Numbered from the stretch's first letter, positions 33,830 through 45,567 are shown. The stretch: DNA of 64,000 bases from Thereva unica (GCA_949987705.1 OX465284.1:114807163-114871162); one strand, 5' to 3'. The notes: generated by a model from the letters alone, not told the origin. Numbers and translations are program-made.

Positions 33830-34300
33830 CGGGAGCATACGACCTCTCCTGGGATTTCGATACAGTGTGGATCAACGGCCTTCGCTATAAAGTCGTCAGA
33901 TACGAAATAAGCAGCCCTTGGCTCTACATGACCCATAAATTGAATTCATAGAAGAAGTTTGTTGTCAAAACTTAACATCAAGTTGGGTCTTCGAAATCAA
34001 AAATGGTCTGAAACATAGTGCGGTAAATTCGACGCTTCTATTTACTGTCGTCATGATCGACCTATTGAGCTTGGCTCTAGCCTATTCTGTTGACCTGATT
34101 GTGCACAGGGCAGATGTGAAAATTGGAGTTATTTAGGCGCTTCGGTAACGTAACTATGAAACAATCAAACGATATAATGATTATTGGTAATTATAGATCA
34201 ATATAAATACATGCGAATAGATACTGGATCCTCGTCGGGAATACAATAGCATATGAATTACCTTGGACTTTGTCTGGACCAATGCTTTCTACAGATCTGT
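33830..34300 (+). pseudogene. LINE RT relic, motifs 3-5
   Basis: The plus strand gives 'AYDLSWDFDTVWINGLRYKV', RT motif 3 of the 'D.SKAFDTVWH.GL.YKL' type. Then follow 'ISSPWLYMTHKLNS', 'KKFVVKT', and 'NSTLLFTVVMIDLLSLALAY' with 'DLIVHRADVKI' (motifs 4-5, catalytic 'ADD' changed to 'RAD'). Further on 'YLGLCLDQ' fits the post-catalytic 'KYLG..LD' block. Frameshifts separate the parts. It is a dead copy. Confidence 0.65.
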
Positions 34301-34865
34301 AAATGTTGTTCTTTCAAACCCAAACAAGGCCTTTCTCATGTCAAGAGAAATTTTTATAGCAGAGACTCAAGCCTACGAATCAAAGTAATCTGAGTGGGTA
34401 TCGGGACGGTTGAGACTGGGAACTAAAAACCGGTTAGGAAGGAGGAAATTCATCCGCCAATTAATCTGAGAGGTGTATTGATAAGTAATTGCCTTATGAG
34501 TTAGTTTACTGCTGCTATCAATTGAATTGGACCTATTGTTGTCTTGTTTGTGACTTCATTCCATGAAAGCTTGGACTGGGCGGAGGTCACCCAAAGTAAA
34601 CGTTAAATTTTTTAATGTGAAATACTAAAGTCTCAGAAAAGGCCCCTTATACTGTCGGACAATATATTTTCTTGGTAGAGAGTGCAATGTCGAACAGCAA
34701 CTCTAGTCGGTAAGGAAGGAACTGCCACAGCCTACGCGCGATATCCCACCACCCCAACCATTACTATTACGACTTTGACATCGGGGCATTGAGAAACAAC
34801 TCGCTGGAATGTTATGCCTCCTGAAACGAGCTGCTCATGAACCAGTCGATGGCATGCGCTTTTGG
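34300..34865. other. Non-coding stretch
   Basis: No firm signature was recognised. A short segment at 34800-34835 resembles 39640-39675 (GTTATG(C/T)CTCCTG(A/G)AAC(G/A)AG), which hints at another old dispersed repeat. Confidence 0.3.
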
Positions 34866-34869
34866 TTAT

Positions 34870-35060
34870 AGCGGGGAAGGGCTAAGTAAGGCTATGACAG
34901 GAGGAATCTGGAATGTAAAGAGGGAAGAAGAAAGAAGAAAAGTTATGCAGGTGGGAAAGTGGAAAGACGTAGGACCGTGGGACTGGCTGGGATTCGAACC
35001 CGGAACTTCTGGGATGGTAGCCAAACGCCTTACTCCCTAGGCTACTGGGGCCCCCAAAAG
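34870..35060 (-). mobile_element. tRNA-derived SINE, copy 4
   Basis: On the minus strand: CCCCAGTAGCCTAGGGAGTA (A-box region), GGCGTTTGGCTACCATCCC, a perfect B box GGTTCGAATCC, then CAG. The pyrimidine-rich body that follows (TTTCCACTTTCCCACCTGC, TTCTTTCTTCTTCCCTC, GATTCCTCCTGTCATAGCC) parallels copy 3 at 25846-26040 block by block. The plus-strand frame at 34837-35040 and the minus-strand frame at 34882-35103 are only readings through this element. Confidence 0.85.
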
Positions 35061-35063
35061 TGA

Positions 35064-36696
35064 CCAAAAAGTGCGATCCACCGCCTTTACTGCTATATTC
35101 CATATGAAATAGAGGTGTATATTAAATCTTTGGCTATTATAGTAAAAGAATCCAATTCTACTCTTTACTGTCTTTCCGAATCGGAGCTCGCTGTTTGGCA
35201 TTGTACTCTTTTATAGCAAAGAACTATCAAACGTCATTTTTATAACAATGTTTCCCAGAGGCTGCACATTTTTCTTACTGGAAATATCTCCAATTCCTGT
35301 AGCTTCTCGATACCCCTTCCACATGCACAGCCAAGATACTTAAAACCTAATTTTCATCAAATAATTACCACAAAACTCCAATTGATGAGAATCCCATACT
35401 AAACCAGAAGCAACAAAAAAAATTTATCATTAAATTTCAATTATTCGAAGGAATCAATTAGAACGAAATGAAGTGACATGAAGGAGGATTGCGACCGGCA
35501 GCAACTTATGATTGATTAATGGAATTTTCTTGGGTTTTGTACGCAATTACACCGTCGAGCACCTCTCAGCAGGGATTAGAAATAATTTGACCATCCTGCG
35601 ATATTGATTGATTTTCCCCAAGGATTGCGTTATATTACGACACTCCGGTTATTGAGTGAGAGTTCTGGAAATGACGCCAGACCTAATCGAAGGATTATTA
35701 ATGAAGATTTATTTTTTCTTCTCTGCTCTCTCTCTTCATCATTTTGATGCATGCATGTATTGCAAGGAGTGACAACTTGAAAACTAACATACGGTTTTCG
35801 CCCTCATTCCCCTGGTTGGGTAACTAACGTGTAACATGCCAGGAGATGAAAATTGATTTCTTGGCATAGCATCTAAGATATTCATCTCAATTATTCCCAG
35901 CATGGTCGTCCCCACAGAGAGCCGGGCATATTACACCCTGATGAAGCTGAATGCAAAACTATGATCCGGGCTACGGTCTTGAGGAGAGTCCATTAAGGTG
36001 TCTGTGAAGACCACTTCATTCCAATGAACCCGACACACAAAGGACTGTTTAACATTCAAACTACAGGAACATGACCAAAAATGTCTTTTCACCTGCTTCA
36101 GATTGGGATGTGACAAGGGTCCTCGACATTTTGTGTTGAACAACATGTTCGCACTTAGGTATGCAAAGTAGTCTAAGGGCGCTAAGATGTGTCAGCCTTC
36201 AGCCTTTTCCTTTAGATAAGAGAAGTAGCTGGAAATTTCGAAATATTTATCCTCATTCTTCCTTCCTTCTGGCTAGCACCACCTCCCCTCGTGCCGAACT
36301 CTTTCTGCTTTTGTTTGTTTGTTTGGTCGTACTAATGACGGAACTGGAGCTGCGGAATTGGATGTCTTTGCAGTCTATTTACGTGGATGAAGTCTAGAGT
36401 GTTAATAAAACACTTTTCGGTGTGCAGAGGAGTTGTGTGTGTAGGCGTTGTTGAAGTGTGTTTGTAGCAAATTTAAATTTATAGTAAAAATTTTGGTATT
36501 TTTACAATTTAATATTTGGAATGTAAAAAGATGACTGGGGTTTGATCGTTTTAACGAACTTTTTTATGGGTGGGTAGGTGATCAGTTTTGGTGTCATGGA
36601 GACTATCTTCGCAGCCCTTGTCAGTTCGTTAACTCTTCTCTCTACTATCTTTCCGAACAGAGCTTGCTGAACGATATTGCACTTAATGGTATAGCT
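35064..36696. other. Non-coding stretch with one dispersed-repeat segment
   Basis: The segment about 36075-36160 resembles 51895-51965 (CTTCAGATTG, ACAAGGGTCCT, TTGTGT, AACAA, TGTTCGCACT in the same order). The rest shows no gene or transposon motif. Confidence 0.4.
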
Positions 36697-36704
36697 ACCT
36701 TCAG

Positions 36705-38130
36705 CAGTGACGGATTAAGACTACTTGATGCCCTAAGCAATCCACGCCTGTAGGCCCCCTATCCGTATGTAAACGAGAATCGGTCTTTAAACCTTTACCG
36801 CCTAAAAACTTTAGTTTTTTTGTAAAATAAGATGATGAGATGTATCGTACCTTAGAAGTGGAGTAAGTGCGACAACAATAAAACCAAATCATAGTTTATT
36901 TATTTATTGAAATGGGCCTTGCGACTTTTCCGGGCATTGAATTCACGCAAGATAGTATTAACGTCTAACGATTTTAACATATCGGTCTCTATGTATAATA
37001 TCGATAAATTTGCGAGCCTTTCTTATATCTTCTTTGTCTTTTTTTCATTTTTTAATATTTTTAATTTTGAAAAAGAACGTTCCGCTGAGCAATTTCTAAT
37101 CATAAGCGATAAAAATATACGCAGGGCTGTTTCCACATTAGGAAAATCTTATCATCATGTATTATTTTATACAATTGTGCGCGAGTTTGATGTAAACTTG
37201 TGCGAGCCGAATCATTGGGTCTGGAACTTATTACTTATGACATATGAATGAAACTGTTGAATTTCTGTTATTAATTCGGTGTTAAGGTCTTCTGGATATG
37301 TGTTTACTAGATTTGTACCGTGCTGACTTGTATTCTGCAGTTTGATCGGGACACATCAATTTTATCAGCCTCGGGTATTTCATTCAAGAATGAGAATTTT
37401 TCTGCTGTTTCTTTGCATATCTCTCCTCTTTTTCGCATCTCTGCATTTAATTTATCAACGATGCTATAATAATACGTTATTTTGAATTGTTCTCTTGGGC
37501 TGAAACTTACTTCAGGAGCTGAGCCATCATTGGGCATTTTCTTTCTTCGTCTTTGACGGGTGTCTTTGTATTCCACATCTGGTAGATTTTCTTTTGCTTT
37601 TCTTTTTTTCTTGTAATACCTTGCTGACTTTTCAGAAGGTTTGTAAAATTTCGTCCCACATGACCAACATGAGTACGAACCCCAATTCTTGTAGTTTATT
37701 TGACATATTAGCTGCTTGTCTTCTGGTTTCTCCTATTTGCATCCACAGAAATGACTTCTAATGCATCTATAATTTTATTATATGTCTGTGAAATAGCTGA
37801 TGTCGCTTTAGTGTGTGCTTCCCATCTCGTTTCTGATAAAGATTTCAAAACACTTTCATTATCAAAATGATCTTTTAATATGCGCCATCTTATGGTTGAA
37901 CCAGAAAAATTGAGAGAATAGGCTGCGCATGGGATATATATTGCAAACGGATTCGCCTCTAGAATTTTCTGCTGCATGCCATTGTAACGCCCAGACATAT
38001 TTGAAGCATTGTCATAAGACTGGTGACGTTAGAATGAAACGCGCGGATTTTTTTTGTGCTTCTTCTGGTGCCCCCCAGACGTGATGCCCTAGGCAATTGC
38101 TTAATTTGATTAGGGGTTAATCCGTCACTG
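36705..38130 (-). mobile_element. ZMYM1-like hAT element, internally deleted
   Basis: Both termini are intact: CAGTGACGGATTAA at 36705-36718 and its exact reverse complement at 38117-38130. A perfect 8-bp target duplication ACCTTCAG lies at 36697-36704 and 38131-38138. Eight-bp duplications and CAG(T/G)G-type ends are the hallmarks of hAT. The 1426-bp body encodes, on the minus strand, pieces of a ZMYM1/DUF4371-type transposase (separate entry). At this length it is too short for a complete transposase and must be non-autonomous. The intact duplication implies a relatively recent insertion compared with the LINE relics. Confidence 0.95.
36900..38030 (-). pseudogene. hAT transposase (ZMYM1/DUF4371 type), fragmentary
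   Basis: Minus-strand order: near 38030 'HQSYDNASNMSGRYNGMQQ', which matches the 'GQ.YDNA.NM.G...G.Q' motif of DUF4371 hAT transposases and runs into the frame 37998-37708 ('CAAYSLNF', 'LSETRWEAHTKATSAI'). A connecting segment at 37700-37580 ('ANMSNKLQELGFVLML') and the frame 37576-37307 follow. Finally, at about 37150-36910, a clear hAT dimerisation region contains 'NVETALRIFLS', 'NCSAERSFSKLKILKN', one stop, 'ERLANLSILYIETD' and 'REFNARKSRKA'. The N-terminal zinc-finger part is absent. The plus frame 36907-37251 is a shadow. Confidence 0.85.
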
Positions 38131-38138
38131 ACCTTCAG

Positions 38139-38895
38139 TAGAAAGCGACTTTACCTCTAAGTGCTATGTGGGCTATCCTCTACCCAAAATCCCCTCGTTT
38201 TTCTTGGGTCAAGGGGTCTTGTGGTATCTAGCGTTTTGTTGGAAGAGGAGTGTATTGACGATAAAAAGTTAAAAACAAAAACGGCCGCAAGGACATTTAC
38301 TGTAAAGGAGCGAGTATTGACCCTCACGTTGGACATTCCTCTTTTTCGAATATACCATGCTGGTTTGCTTTGACTGTTTGATGTAATACTAGGCGGGCGT
38401 GACATCACACGGGTCAATGAGGTTAGCAAAATTATCGCCTCAATTTGAAAACAAACCAGAATTTGCTGGAGGACCTCAAAAAGTGGTGGGGTGGTAGGTG
38501 TTGTTTCGAAGGAAGATGGGGAAACTGCTCTTTGAAACCCCAGTTCATTCGTTTTATGTCTTAAGCATTCCAATAGCATTGCAATCTCAGAAACGATTAC
38601 ATCCCGATTTTTTTGGTAACGAGTTTAGTTGGCGATTGAACGCTCCTTTTCTAGGCAACAAGTCTGCCTCATAAAGGAATCATAAAACTATGCTTGAAGT
38701 CAGCACAGCAAGTTCGCCAGTGATACGATGCGAGAGCGATGGCAAATATATCAATGGAGAGGGGAAGGATGCCGAGAGAAGGGAAAGGGAATTTCAAGGT
38801 CGCAGGGTTACCACAATCGCGGCAATATAATCAGTCTCATTACTTAATTGTCACACCTCGTAAATTGATAACGATGCGTTTCAAAACGACAAATC
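38139..38895. other. Non-coding stretch with a 140-codon minus frame
   Basis: The frame 38157-38579 (minus, 140 codons) is Ser/Thr/Pro-rich and matches no family that I recognise. It begins right beside the hAT element and could be chance. Confidence 0.3.
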
Positions 38896-38899
38896 AAGC

Positions 38900-39500
38900 T
38901 TAGGAATCACTCTTTCTACAACCAGTCCGTCATGTCGTTCGCGTCATGGTGCAAAGCTTGGTTTGAAAGATAGAAAAAGGACAGGAAAAGTTAGAGGAGG
39001 TGTGGGGGGTGCTCGAGGAAATGCCGATGAAGCTAACGTTTGATGTTGTACGAGTTCGGGAGCACTGACTGGAGGAGACTATTCCATTGTTGTATCGTAA
39101 ACGAACTTCTAGATGGTACTGTGCGTGGTTGGCTGTAGGGTATGGGGGTAGGCTGAACGGGCTAGTCTTGTATTGCGGGAAAAAATTGCCGTAGAGGCGG
39201 AGGTTCTGAATTTCAGTGGAACAGTCGTTTTGGTAATAGCGGTAAAGGATAGATTCCGACGATGTAATGCCTAATAGGAAGCGTATTTAGGAAGTATACA
39301 GCAAATGGATAGAATTTACAAAGAGTGGTCTGGATGACTTTTTATAATGTGAAACCTCATGTGCAGTAGTACGTAGATAAGGTAGGATCGAAGGAAGGAT
39401 TACAAGACGGGATAGGGTAGGAGTCTGAATAGCGTTGAAGGAGCAAGAGACTGACCTTACGTTTGAACTCATGGATTTTGTAGGAGTTGATACCAAAGAG
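38900..39500 (-). pseudogene. LINE ORF2 C-terminal relic
   Basis: The minus strand shows the C-terminal part of a Jockey/CR1-like protein in broken frames: 'LPIRHYIVGIYPLPLLPKR', 'EIQNLRLYG.FFP' and 'QQWNSLLQSVLPNSYNIKR'. The last is the 'LWNSLP.SV.P.SYN...FK' block near the C-terminus of these elements. A shorter relative lies at 7433-7640 in the same orientation. There is no RT core here, so the 5' part was lost or never inserted. Confidence 0.6.
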
Positions 39501-39504
39501 AAGA

Positions 39505-41590
39505 ACTTTGCTCAAAACTTATATAACAAAAATTAAAACAAAAGTTTTTGTAACGGGGTTAAATTTTCGCAAAGTCGACATCTTAATAGTATCTGGCTGA
39601 GCCAGAAACACAACAATCGAGGTTAACCGGAGACAATCTCGTCAGAGTGTTATGTCTCCTGGAACAAGTGAGTCCGGCTGACCAACCGACAAAGGGTGTG
39701 ACGTCAGACTTGCTTGCCCTCCGTCAGTTAGCTCGGTGTATTGTTTGATGCCATGTGGTTAATCGACTGAGAGCTTCGGGAACCGGTGAAGGCAAAACAC
39801 CCTTACTCCAAGCTGCCCAAGTATTAAGGGTAGACAAACTTTTCTAGACTAACAAATGTCTCAACAATCTTTTTCAAACAAAAACGTAAAAAAAATTTCA
39901 TACAATAATGAGAAAACTAAAATCTGCTTAAATCAACTTTTTTTAACCCCCCCCCCCCCCAAAAAAAACTCCAACAAACCGAATCCCCCAAAATACCCCA
40001 AAAAAACAATCCCTATCTATAATATATAAAACTATTCAAAATCCAGCACCAAATACAACTATCCGTGTAAAACCCAAGCAATTTAAACCTTATAATTAGT
40101 TGTGGGTGGCCAAGACGCCATAAATTTCATTAACTAGTCTGCTCGGTTCATATCCTTGCGGACCTTTCCTTGTAAGGACTACCCCATGCAATTATGTGGC
40201 TACATGTACATAAGTATCCGTGGCAATATCTATAGTTTCGGGAAGGCTCTTATTGTTTGAAAACATTAATAGCATATTTAACCTCCAGCACTTCTCGACC
40301 AACTAATGGATACGGCTCTCATTTCTTGCAGCGCCAAGCACTTTCGGCATTGGCTAATTTCGTGTGTACATCGTTAGTGTGTATAGCTTGCACCACATAC
40401 ATACACTGGAAAGTTTGCGTCTGGGTAGTTATATGGATAGATTTGATTATAAAAATTTAATTTAAAAATATTCTTATTATATTTTCAATATGCGGGGGTC
40501 GTGAACACTTCATTTGTAGTGTGCCATAATAAATAATGTTTAATGTACAATTTAAAAAATAATGCTAACTCCCACAGATAGTATAAAAACGCTGTGGGAG
40601 TGTGCATGAATTAACTGTTAAATATCGTATAATATAAAATACCCTCAAGCATTGTTGTTAAGATTTTAGAAATTCTGTCATTGTCATGTTCCCAGGAGAG
40701 TGTTCTCGAATTTAACAACTGCTCCCCATCTAACGCTTAAAACATGCTCCAATTTTCATTTCACGTCTAAGGATGCCTGCCTTTAAAGAAGTGATGTAAA
40801 AATCAAAGATGGTCCCTCCCCCACGACGCTCTCTTGGTAAAAACCAAATTAACCCAAGGCACAACAAAAAAGGGACCAGCGTCATTAACAAGATTCAGTG
40901 CTAATCCCTAAGGGATAAGGCCGACAACGGCAAGGGATGAACTTACTATTTGGAAAAAAAAAGTAGGAGAAAAAAAAACGACAACAGAAAAAAAAATGCA
41001 AGAGTATTTCGAAGGGAAACATCATTTCCATTTTAAGTTTAGATGACAAAAAATAGCAATCCTAAACGCAGATTACCCTTCGATCTAGGTTTAAAGTGGA
41101 GAGATGGGGTCTGCCTGTTTCTTTCAGCAATATTCACAAAGTGAAGTGGGAATGGACGTTTTCTCTCTCTTAAATCTATGGGCGAGATTTAGGGAATTAA
41201 GGATTTTACTTAGGAAGAACTTGTGACAAAAAGAAAGCGTGTGCCAGCGAATAACTACATCAATTTAGTGACAAGCGCCGATACTAATCCCCAATACATT
41301 TAAATTAATTTTGTGTTACATTTTATGAATTGAAAAGTCACTTAAAACCATCCTAAAATCGAAAGAATTTAGTTGACGATCCAGACGGAAATTGTACCCC
41401 AAACACGAGTTGTAAAGGCATTACTTCGGCTTGGCGTCGGCAAGGTCCCTAGCAGATGACCAGTGGAAAGTGGGGTTTATGCATTAGCGACCTACCGTCT
41501 TTGCCTTCTTTGCGGAAAAAAGTCACATCGGCGAAGTTCGCTGCCCAATTTGCTAGCTTAGCTACATACATAAGTGCCCGTAGCAGAAAG
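39505..41590. other. Non-coding stretch with a C14A8 homopolymer junction
   Basis: A run of 14 C followed by 8 A lies at 39947-39968. The remainder includes AT-rich and unique-looking sequence without recognised coding or transposon motifs. Confidence 0.4.
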
Positions 41591-41950
41591 AAGACAGCAC
41601 TCTACCAAGAAGCTCCTGTCTCTTAACTTTAATTCTGCCAGTTTACGCCATTGCAACAAGGGACTGGATCAGCTATCTAGCTCCTCCATATCTCTCCTGG
41701 TATTTTTTGCCTTTTGCCATTTCTTAAGGCTTCGTATCTTACCCCGACGGCTGACTGTCTACATGGCAAGGTAGTCCGATTTTTTGTTCCCATCTATGTC
41801 CTATATCCAAGAACCTAGAGGAGGGTCACCATGTGTTTTTTACCCCGCTCATCTAACTATCTACCCCGGTCTGCATCGCTCCACTAGCTTGGACAGCGAA
41901 CTGTTAGGGGCCTCTAGATATATTCCTGTTTCGACGCAATGTGGATTCGA
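41590..41950 (+). pseudogene. LINE endonuclease domain fragment
   Basis: The plus strand reads 'KLLSLNFNSASLRHCNKGLD' then 'QLSSSSISLLVFF', fitting the N-terminal motif of LINE AP-endonucleases ('L.I..WN..SLR..K..L..LL....DI'). Frame-shifted downstream pieces 'GGSPCVFYPAH' and 'SLDSELLGASRYIP' fit the 'GGGV.I..' and 'LE..G..I' blocks. The catalytic E and H parts are not identifiable. It is a short dead piece. Confidence 0.5.
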
Positions 41951-42000
41951 CGAGTATTCGTAGATCAAACTTCTTACGTTCTTACGCTCCATTCGCTTAA

Positions 42001-42171
42001 TAAAGCCAAACAGTAGCATTTTGTTGCAGAAGCACTTTAGGGACGCGGCTTGTAATAGACAATCATGTATTCATCCTGAATCAAAAGCTTTTCTAAAAGT
42101 TTACTGAAAATTCAGAAGAAAAAGCTTTTGCAGCAAGATACGAAACTAAGCTTTTTCCTCCTCCGAATGCC
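42001..42171 (+). repeat. 170-bp direct repeat, left copy
   Basis: It is about 93-95 percent identical by eye to 42500-42669 and starts at TAAAGCCAAACAGTAGC. Both copies carry an internal hairpin with ends CAAAAGCTTTT and AAAAGCTTTTG. The two copies flank a 328-bp segment whose ends are mutually inverted. Confidence 0.9.
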
Positions 42172-42176
42172 ATTTT

Positions 42177-42499
42177 TGCTGTAAACATGCTAAGGGCGAC
42201 GGTGCACACAAATTAAAAAGCACACACAAGAATAATCATCTTCGACATCCGAATGCTACACACGCGCACAGGAACATACGAGAATAGTAACACTATCCCA
42301 TGTCACACCGCCCAGGCAACTTTGTGGGGCGACGGCTACGAAATAGAACTTGGATTGATTGAGTCGCCACTCGGCGACCTCGTGGTCGAGTGGTCTGCAT
42401 ATTGTGCTGCACCCTTCATACTCATAGAAAAGCTGTGTGTTCTATTCGTTTTTGCCAGTCGCTGTGGAAACTATTTTCGCCCTTAGCATGTTTACAGCA
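42177..42499. mobile_element. Palindrome-ended insert between direct repeats
   Basis: The ends are exact 23-bp inverted copies (42177-42199 and 42477-42499) with core CTGTAAACATGCTAAGGGC. The interior is non-coding and includes CTCGTGGTCGAGTGGTCTG at 42379-42397, which resembles a tRNA A-box region without a matching B box. It could be a MITE, or the inverted words could belong to one composite element together with the flanking 170-bp repeats. Confidence 0.6.
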
Positions 42500-42669
42500 T
42501 AAAGCCAAACAGTAGCATTTTGTTGCAGTAGCACTTTAGGGACGCGGCTTGTAATAGACAATGATGTATTTATCTTGAATCAAAAGCTTTTCTAAAAGTT
42601 TACTGAAAATTCAGAGGAAAAAGCTTTTGCAGCAAGATACGAAACTAAGCTTTTCCTCTTCCAAATGCC
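42500..42669 (+). repeat. 170-bp direct repeat, right copy
   Basis: This is the second copy of the repeat at 42001-42171, in the same orientation and with a few substitutions. Confidence 0.9.
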
Positions 42670-42799
42670 TTAGGTAAAAGTTTACGTGTTTCGACGTTGT
42701 TCTTGGCTAAAATATGCCTACGATACAATTAAGTTTGATCGTCCTCAGTTTAATAGGCGATTCTATTGTTACATATTTGCTTGCCTAGCGGTTTTTGGA

Positions 42800-42885
42800 A
42801 AAAGTGGCCATATCATCTATGGATTCGAATCACGGACCTCTGGAATGGTAGTCGGGCATCTAAACCAGTAGGCTACCAAGCCATT
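42800..42885 (-). mobile_element. tRNA-derived SINE head, copy 5
   Basis: On the minus strand: GGTAGCCTACTGGTTTAG (A-box region), GACTACCATTCC, and the B-box relative ATTCGAATCC, followed by CATAG. The body is not clearly preserved. Confidence 0.7.
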
Positions 42886-42889
42886 TACT

Positions 42890-44700
42890 GAAGCAGATTC
42901 GTAGATTGAGTTAGAATCTAAATTTTTTTTAAATCCCTGGTTTAAGGAATATAATATTAAATCTTCTGTCTTCGTTATGTTTTTAATACCGATTGAAGAT
43001 GTTCTTTAACAATTCCTAGAGCAGGAAAAAAATTCATAAATTTGTACACCCTCGAGAACGTCTTTTGAATAGCATTGGCACTGCGAAATCGTTTAGAAAT
43101 ACACCGAAAAGCACCTTACCCAGAACTGATATTCAAATTGTGCATTGATTCGAAAACTGCAATATTTCATAACAAATTCCCTCGTTCTACAATCGCAGAT
43201 CCAGCTCGGAAATAATCCTCCATTTATAGTGACTCCACGCTCTCCTCTCACCGAAACCGAACAACAAAATCGTTACTAATTAACAAAATCAGAATATTCC
43301 CTTAATTCTTGGAAAGTCCTTGGTGTGCAGATATTAGGCCAATAAAATCTGAGCCCGAGTCCCTGAGGATGCCGGTCGAAGGACCACAGCTCTCAGCTAA
43401 GCCACTGTAATGGAAGCATCCACCCGGAACCCATCAGAACTAGAACTTTATCCTGTTCCAGGGGCTCGGGACGGAATTTTTCCGCTTACCAGCAAATTTG
43501 CAGAGGTTTACTAGTGTGGAGATTAATGTTATTACTTTCGGTGTAGACAGTCTTTGTATATAAATAAGAAGATTACGTTGCGGAAACGTGTACCGAGAGG
43601 ATCCTGCTTAGGCCCTTACCGCTTCCCTGCAAGGATATTGCAGCCAGTTTATAGTCACCATCTCACATCCTTTTTGGCAACAAGGAGAACAGGAGCCCTC
43701 TGATACTCAAAAAAGACGACAAGGAAGAAGAAGAAGACGATGAGAAGGCGAAGGGCACAGCAACAATGCCGGGAACACAAGAAGAAGACATCGCCGCCGT
43801 CACGTTGTTTGTTGGCGGGCATGAAGCGTCGAAATTGTTATCGCAGCCGCCAAAATAACATTTGGAGCTCGACTCTGACTCCGCTTTGGGGAACAACTAC
43901 TTTCGGGGCTGATTTCGGTTGCGTGAATTATGCTCATTTCATGGTGTTTACATAAAATATGCCCCTACTTTGGGGAAGCGCAGCCAGGGGATGGTATTTG
44001 CATGATGGGTTCACGGCGTTTGCATAAAACTTACCGCAGACACTTTATGCAGGTTTTCAAGGATTCTTGATTTTAGGTATGAATAAAAAATCGATTTATT
44101 AACGTGTGGTTTTGCAGTTTCTTTCACTGATGGCAGGGAGTAGTTTCGCTGAGGTGGATTTGGCGAGGGTTGCTTTTTGAAGGGTTGGTAAATAAAGTAG
44201 ACATATGAAGGTTTTACGATTTGAGTCGATGTTCATGCAAGTGTAGGTTTCGGCATGATATATTCGTATTAAGACATCCGAAGTTCAACAAGCCACCAAA
44301 TGAGATATAGTCTTTGCTGGTAGTATCCGTGCGCCTTTTGGAAATCTCTCAAGTTTGCAAGTTTTCAGAATAGAGCCGATTCACACATTAAAAATTGTTT
44401 AGCTAGAGTCCTAGCTATAATGTCGAATGCTGATGTGTGGACGTGTGGATGAAGGTTGCCAACGCAATCTGTTTGTTCAGGACTACATTTTCTTGTCTGA
44501 GCACCATATTGTAAAGGCTGCGCTCAATTTTGTAAAGTAGTATAGCTATGCCGTTTCTGCTCAGTGACGTCAACGGTTGTAAACTCGGGTGCGAGCTTTA
44601 TCCGAGGTAAGAACTTGTTTGGTGTGCTTGGCGTCACCTGTATGAAACTAGTTCAACTTCGCTTCGTCTATACCAGACAAACGATGCAACTTGTAGGAGG
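42890..44700. other. Non-coding stretch, possible regulatory block
   Basis: A minus-strand tRNA-like segment at 43336-43415 (TGGCTTAGCTGAGAGC, then GGACTCGGGCTCAG) may be another decayed SINE head. The block 43860-44070 is relatively GC-balanced and holds ATTTGCATGA at 43996 (a POU octamer) and TTTGCATAAA at 44023. The purine-rich GAA/GAC tract near 43709-43750 encodes only low-complexity frames. The 5' flank of the LINE at 44701 is inside this stretch. Confidence 0.35.
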
Positions 44701-45567
44701 ATGAAGAGAAACACCTTGCTAAGACACTGCAGAATCCTGATTTATGCTGATGACATCAAATTGTACCGTCACGTAAAGAGTATGGAGGACTGCAAACTTT
44801 TGCAGGTCGACCTCGACACCTTTTTCTCTTGGTGCGCCAACAACAACCTGGTTCTTAATATTAGTAAATGCGAAGTCATGACTTTTTGTAGGCGACGTGA
44901 TCCTATAATTTATAACTACTCATTCTCTGGTGAGGGTGTCCCCCGTGTTAATTTTGTCAAAGATCTCGGGATTAGATTTGACACCAAGCTAGACTTCTCT
45001 ACTCATATCAACTATATTTCTTCCAAGAGCAGCTTAGTCTTGGGTTTTATAAAAAGGTGGTCCAAAGAATTTAACAGCACCCTGATCACTAAACACCTCT
45101 ACATTTCCCTTGTCAGACCTTTACTTGAATATGCGTCCCAGGTTTGGTCTCCTCACTATTCTTCGCATGTTGGAAAAATTGAGTCGGCTCAACGTAGGTT
45201 CGTTCGATTCGCATTGAATCACCTTCCTTGGGAAGACCCTTTAATTCTTCCACCATATGAATACCGACTTAAGTTACTCAACTTAAACACTCTCCACAAG
45301 CGTCGTGAGGTGGCCGATGTTGTTTTCGTTCACCAGCTTCTTAATGGACGTGTCGACTCAGGTTTTCTAAGGCGCCGTGCGTCGTTTAGAGAGAGCCGAT
45401 ACAATCTGAGAGGACCACCGCTCTTACACATCAACTCCTCTAACACCAATTATGGCCGATTTGAGCCTGTTAATCGCATGTTCATTAATGTAAATAAAAA
45501 TATTAATGTTTTTAGCGTAAGCACTAACAAAGACCTGCTTAAAAGGAGTCTATTTGTTGTCTCATGA
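44701..45567 (+). CDS. Non-LTR retrotransposon RT, C-terminal 288 codons
   Basis: This is the longest open frame in the window and the best-kept LINE coding piece. Residues 12-21 read ILIYADDIKL, where YADD (residues 15-18) is the catalytic motif 5 of reverse transcriptase. Residues 49-62 resemble the thumb-proximal 'LVLNISKCEVMTFC', and residue 85 onward the 'VKDLGIRFD' block. 'FIKRWSKEF' and 'LYISLVRPLLEYASQVW' follow the Jockey/CR1 pattern. The end 'FRESRYNLRG' matches the usual tail of these ORF2 proteins. The endonuclease and RT motifs 0-4 are absent: homology seems to begin at about 44708, so it is a 5'-truncated copy and the ATG is fortuitous. It is not a host gene. Confidence 0.9.
   Translation: MKRNTLLRHCRILIYADDIKLYRHVKSMEDCKLLQVDLDTFFSWCANNNLVLNISKCEVMTFCRRRDPIIYNYSFSGEGVPRVNFVKDLGIRFDTKLDFSTHINYISSKSSLVLGFIKRWSKEFNSTLITKHLYISLVRPLLEYASQVWSPHYSSHVGKIESAQRRFVRFALNHLPWEDPLILPPYEYRLKLLNLNTLHKRREVADVVFVHQLLNGRVDSGFLRRRASFRESRYNLRGPPLLHINSSNTNYGRFEPVNRMFINVNKNINVFSVSTNKDLLKRSLFVVS

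Noticed and set aside
34800..39675. Similarity between 34800-34835 and 39640-39675 as a repeat family
   Set aside because: The match is short (about 35 bp) and imperfect. It is noted only as a hint and not called.
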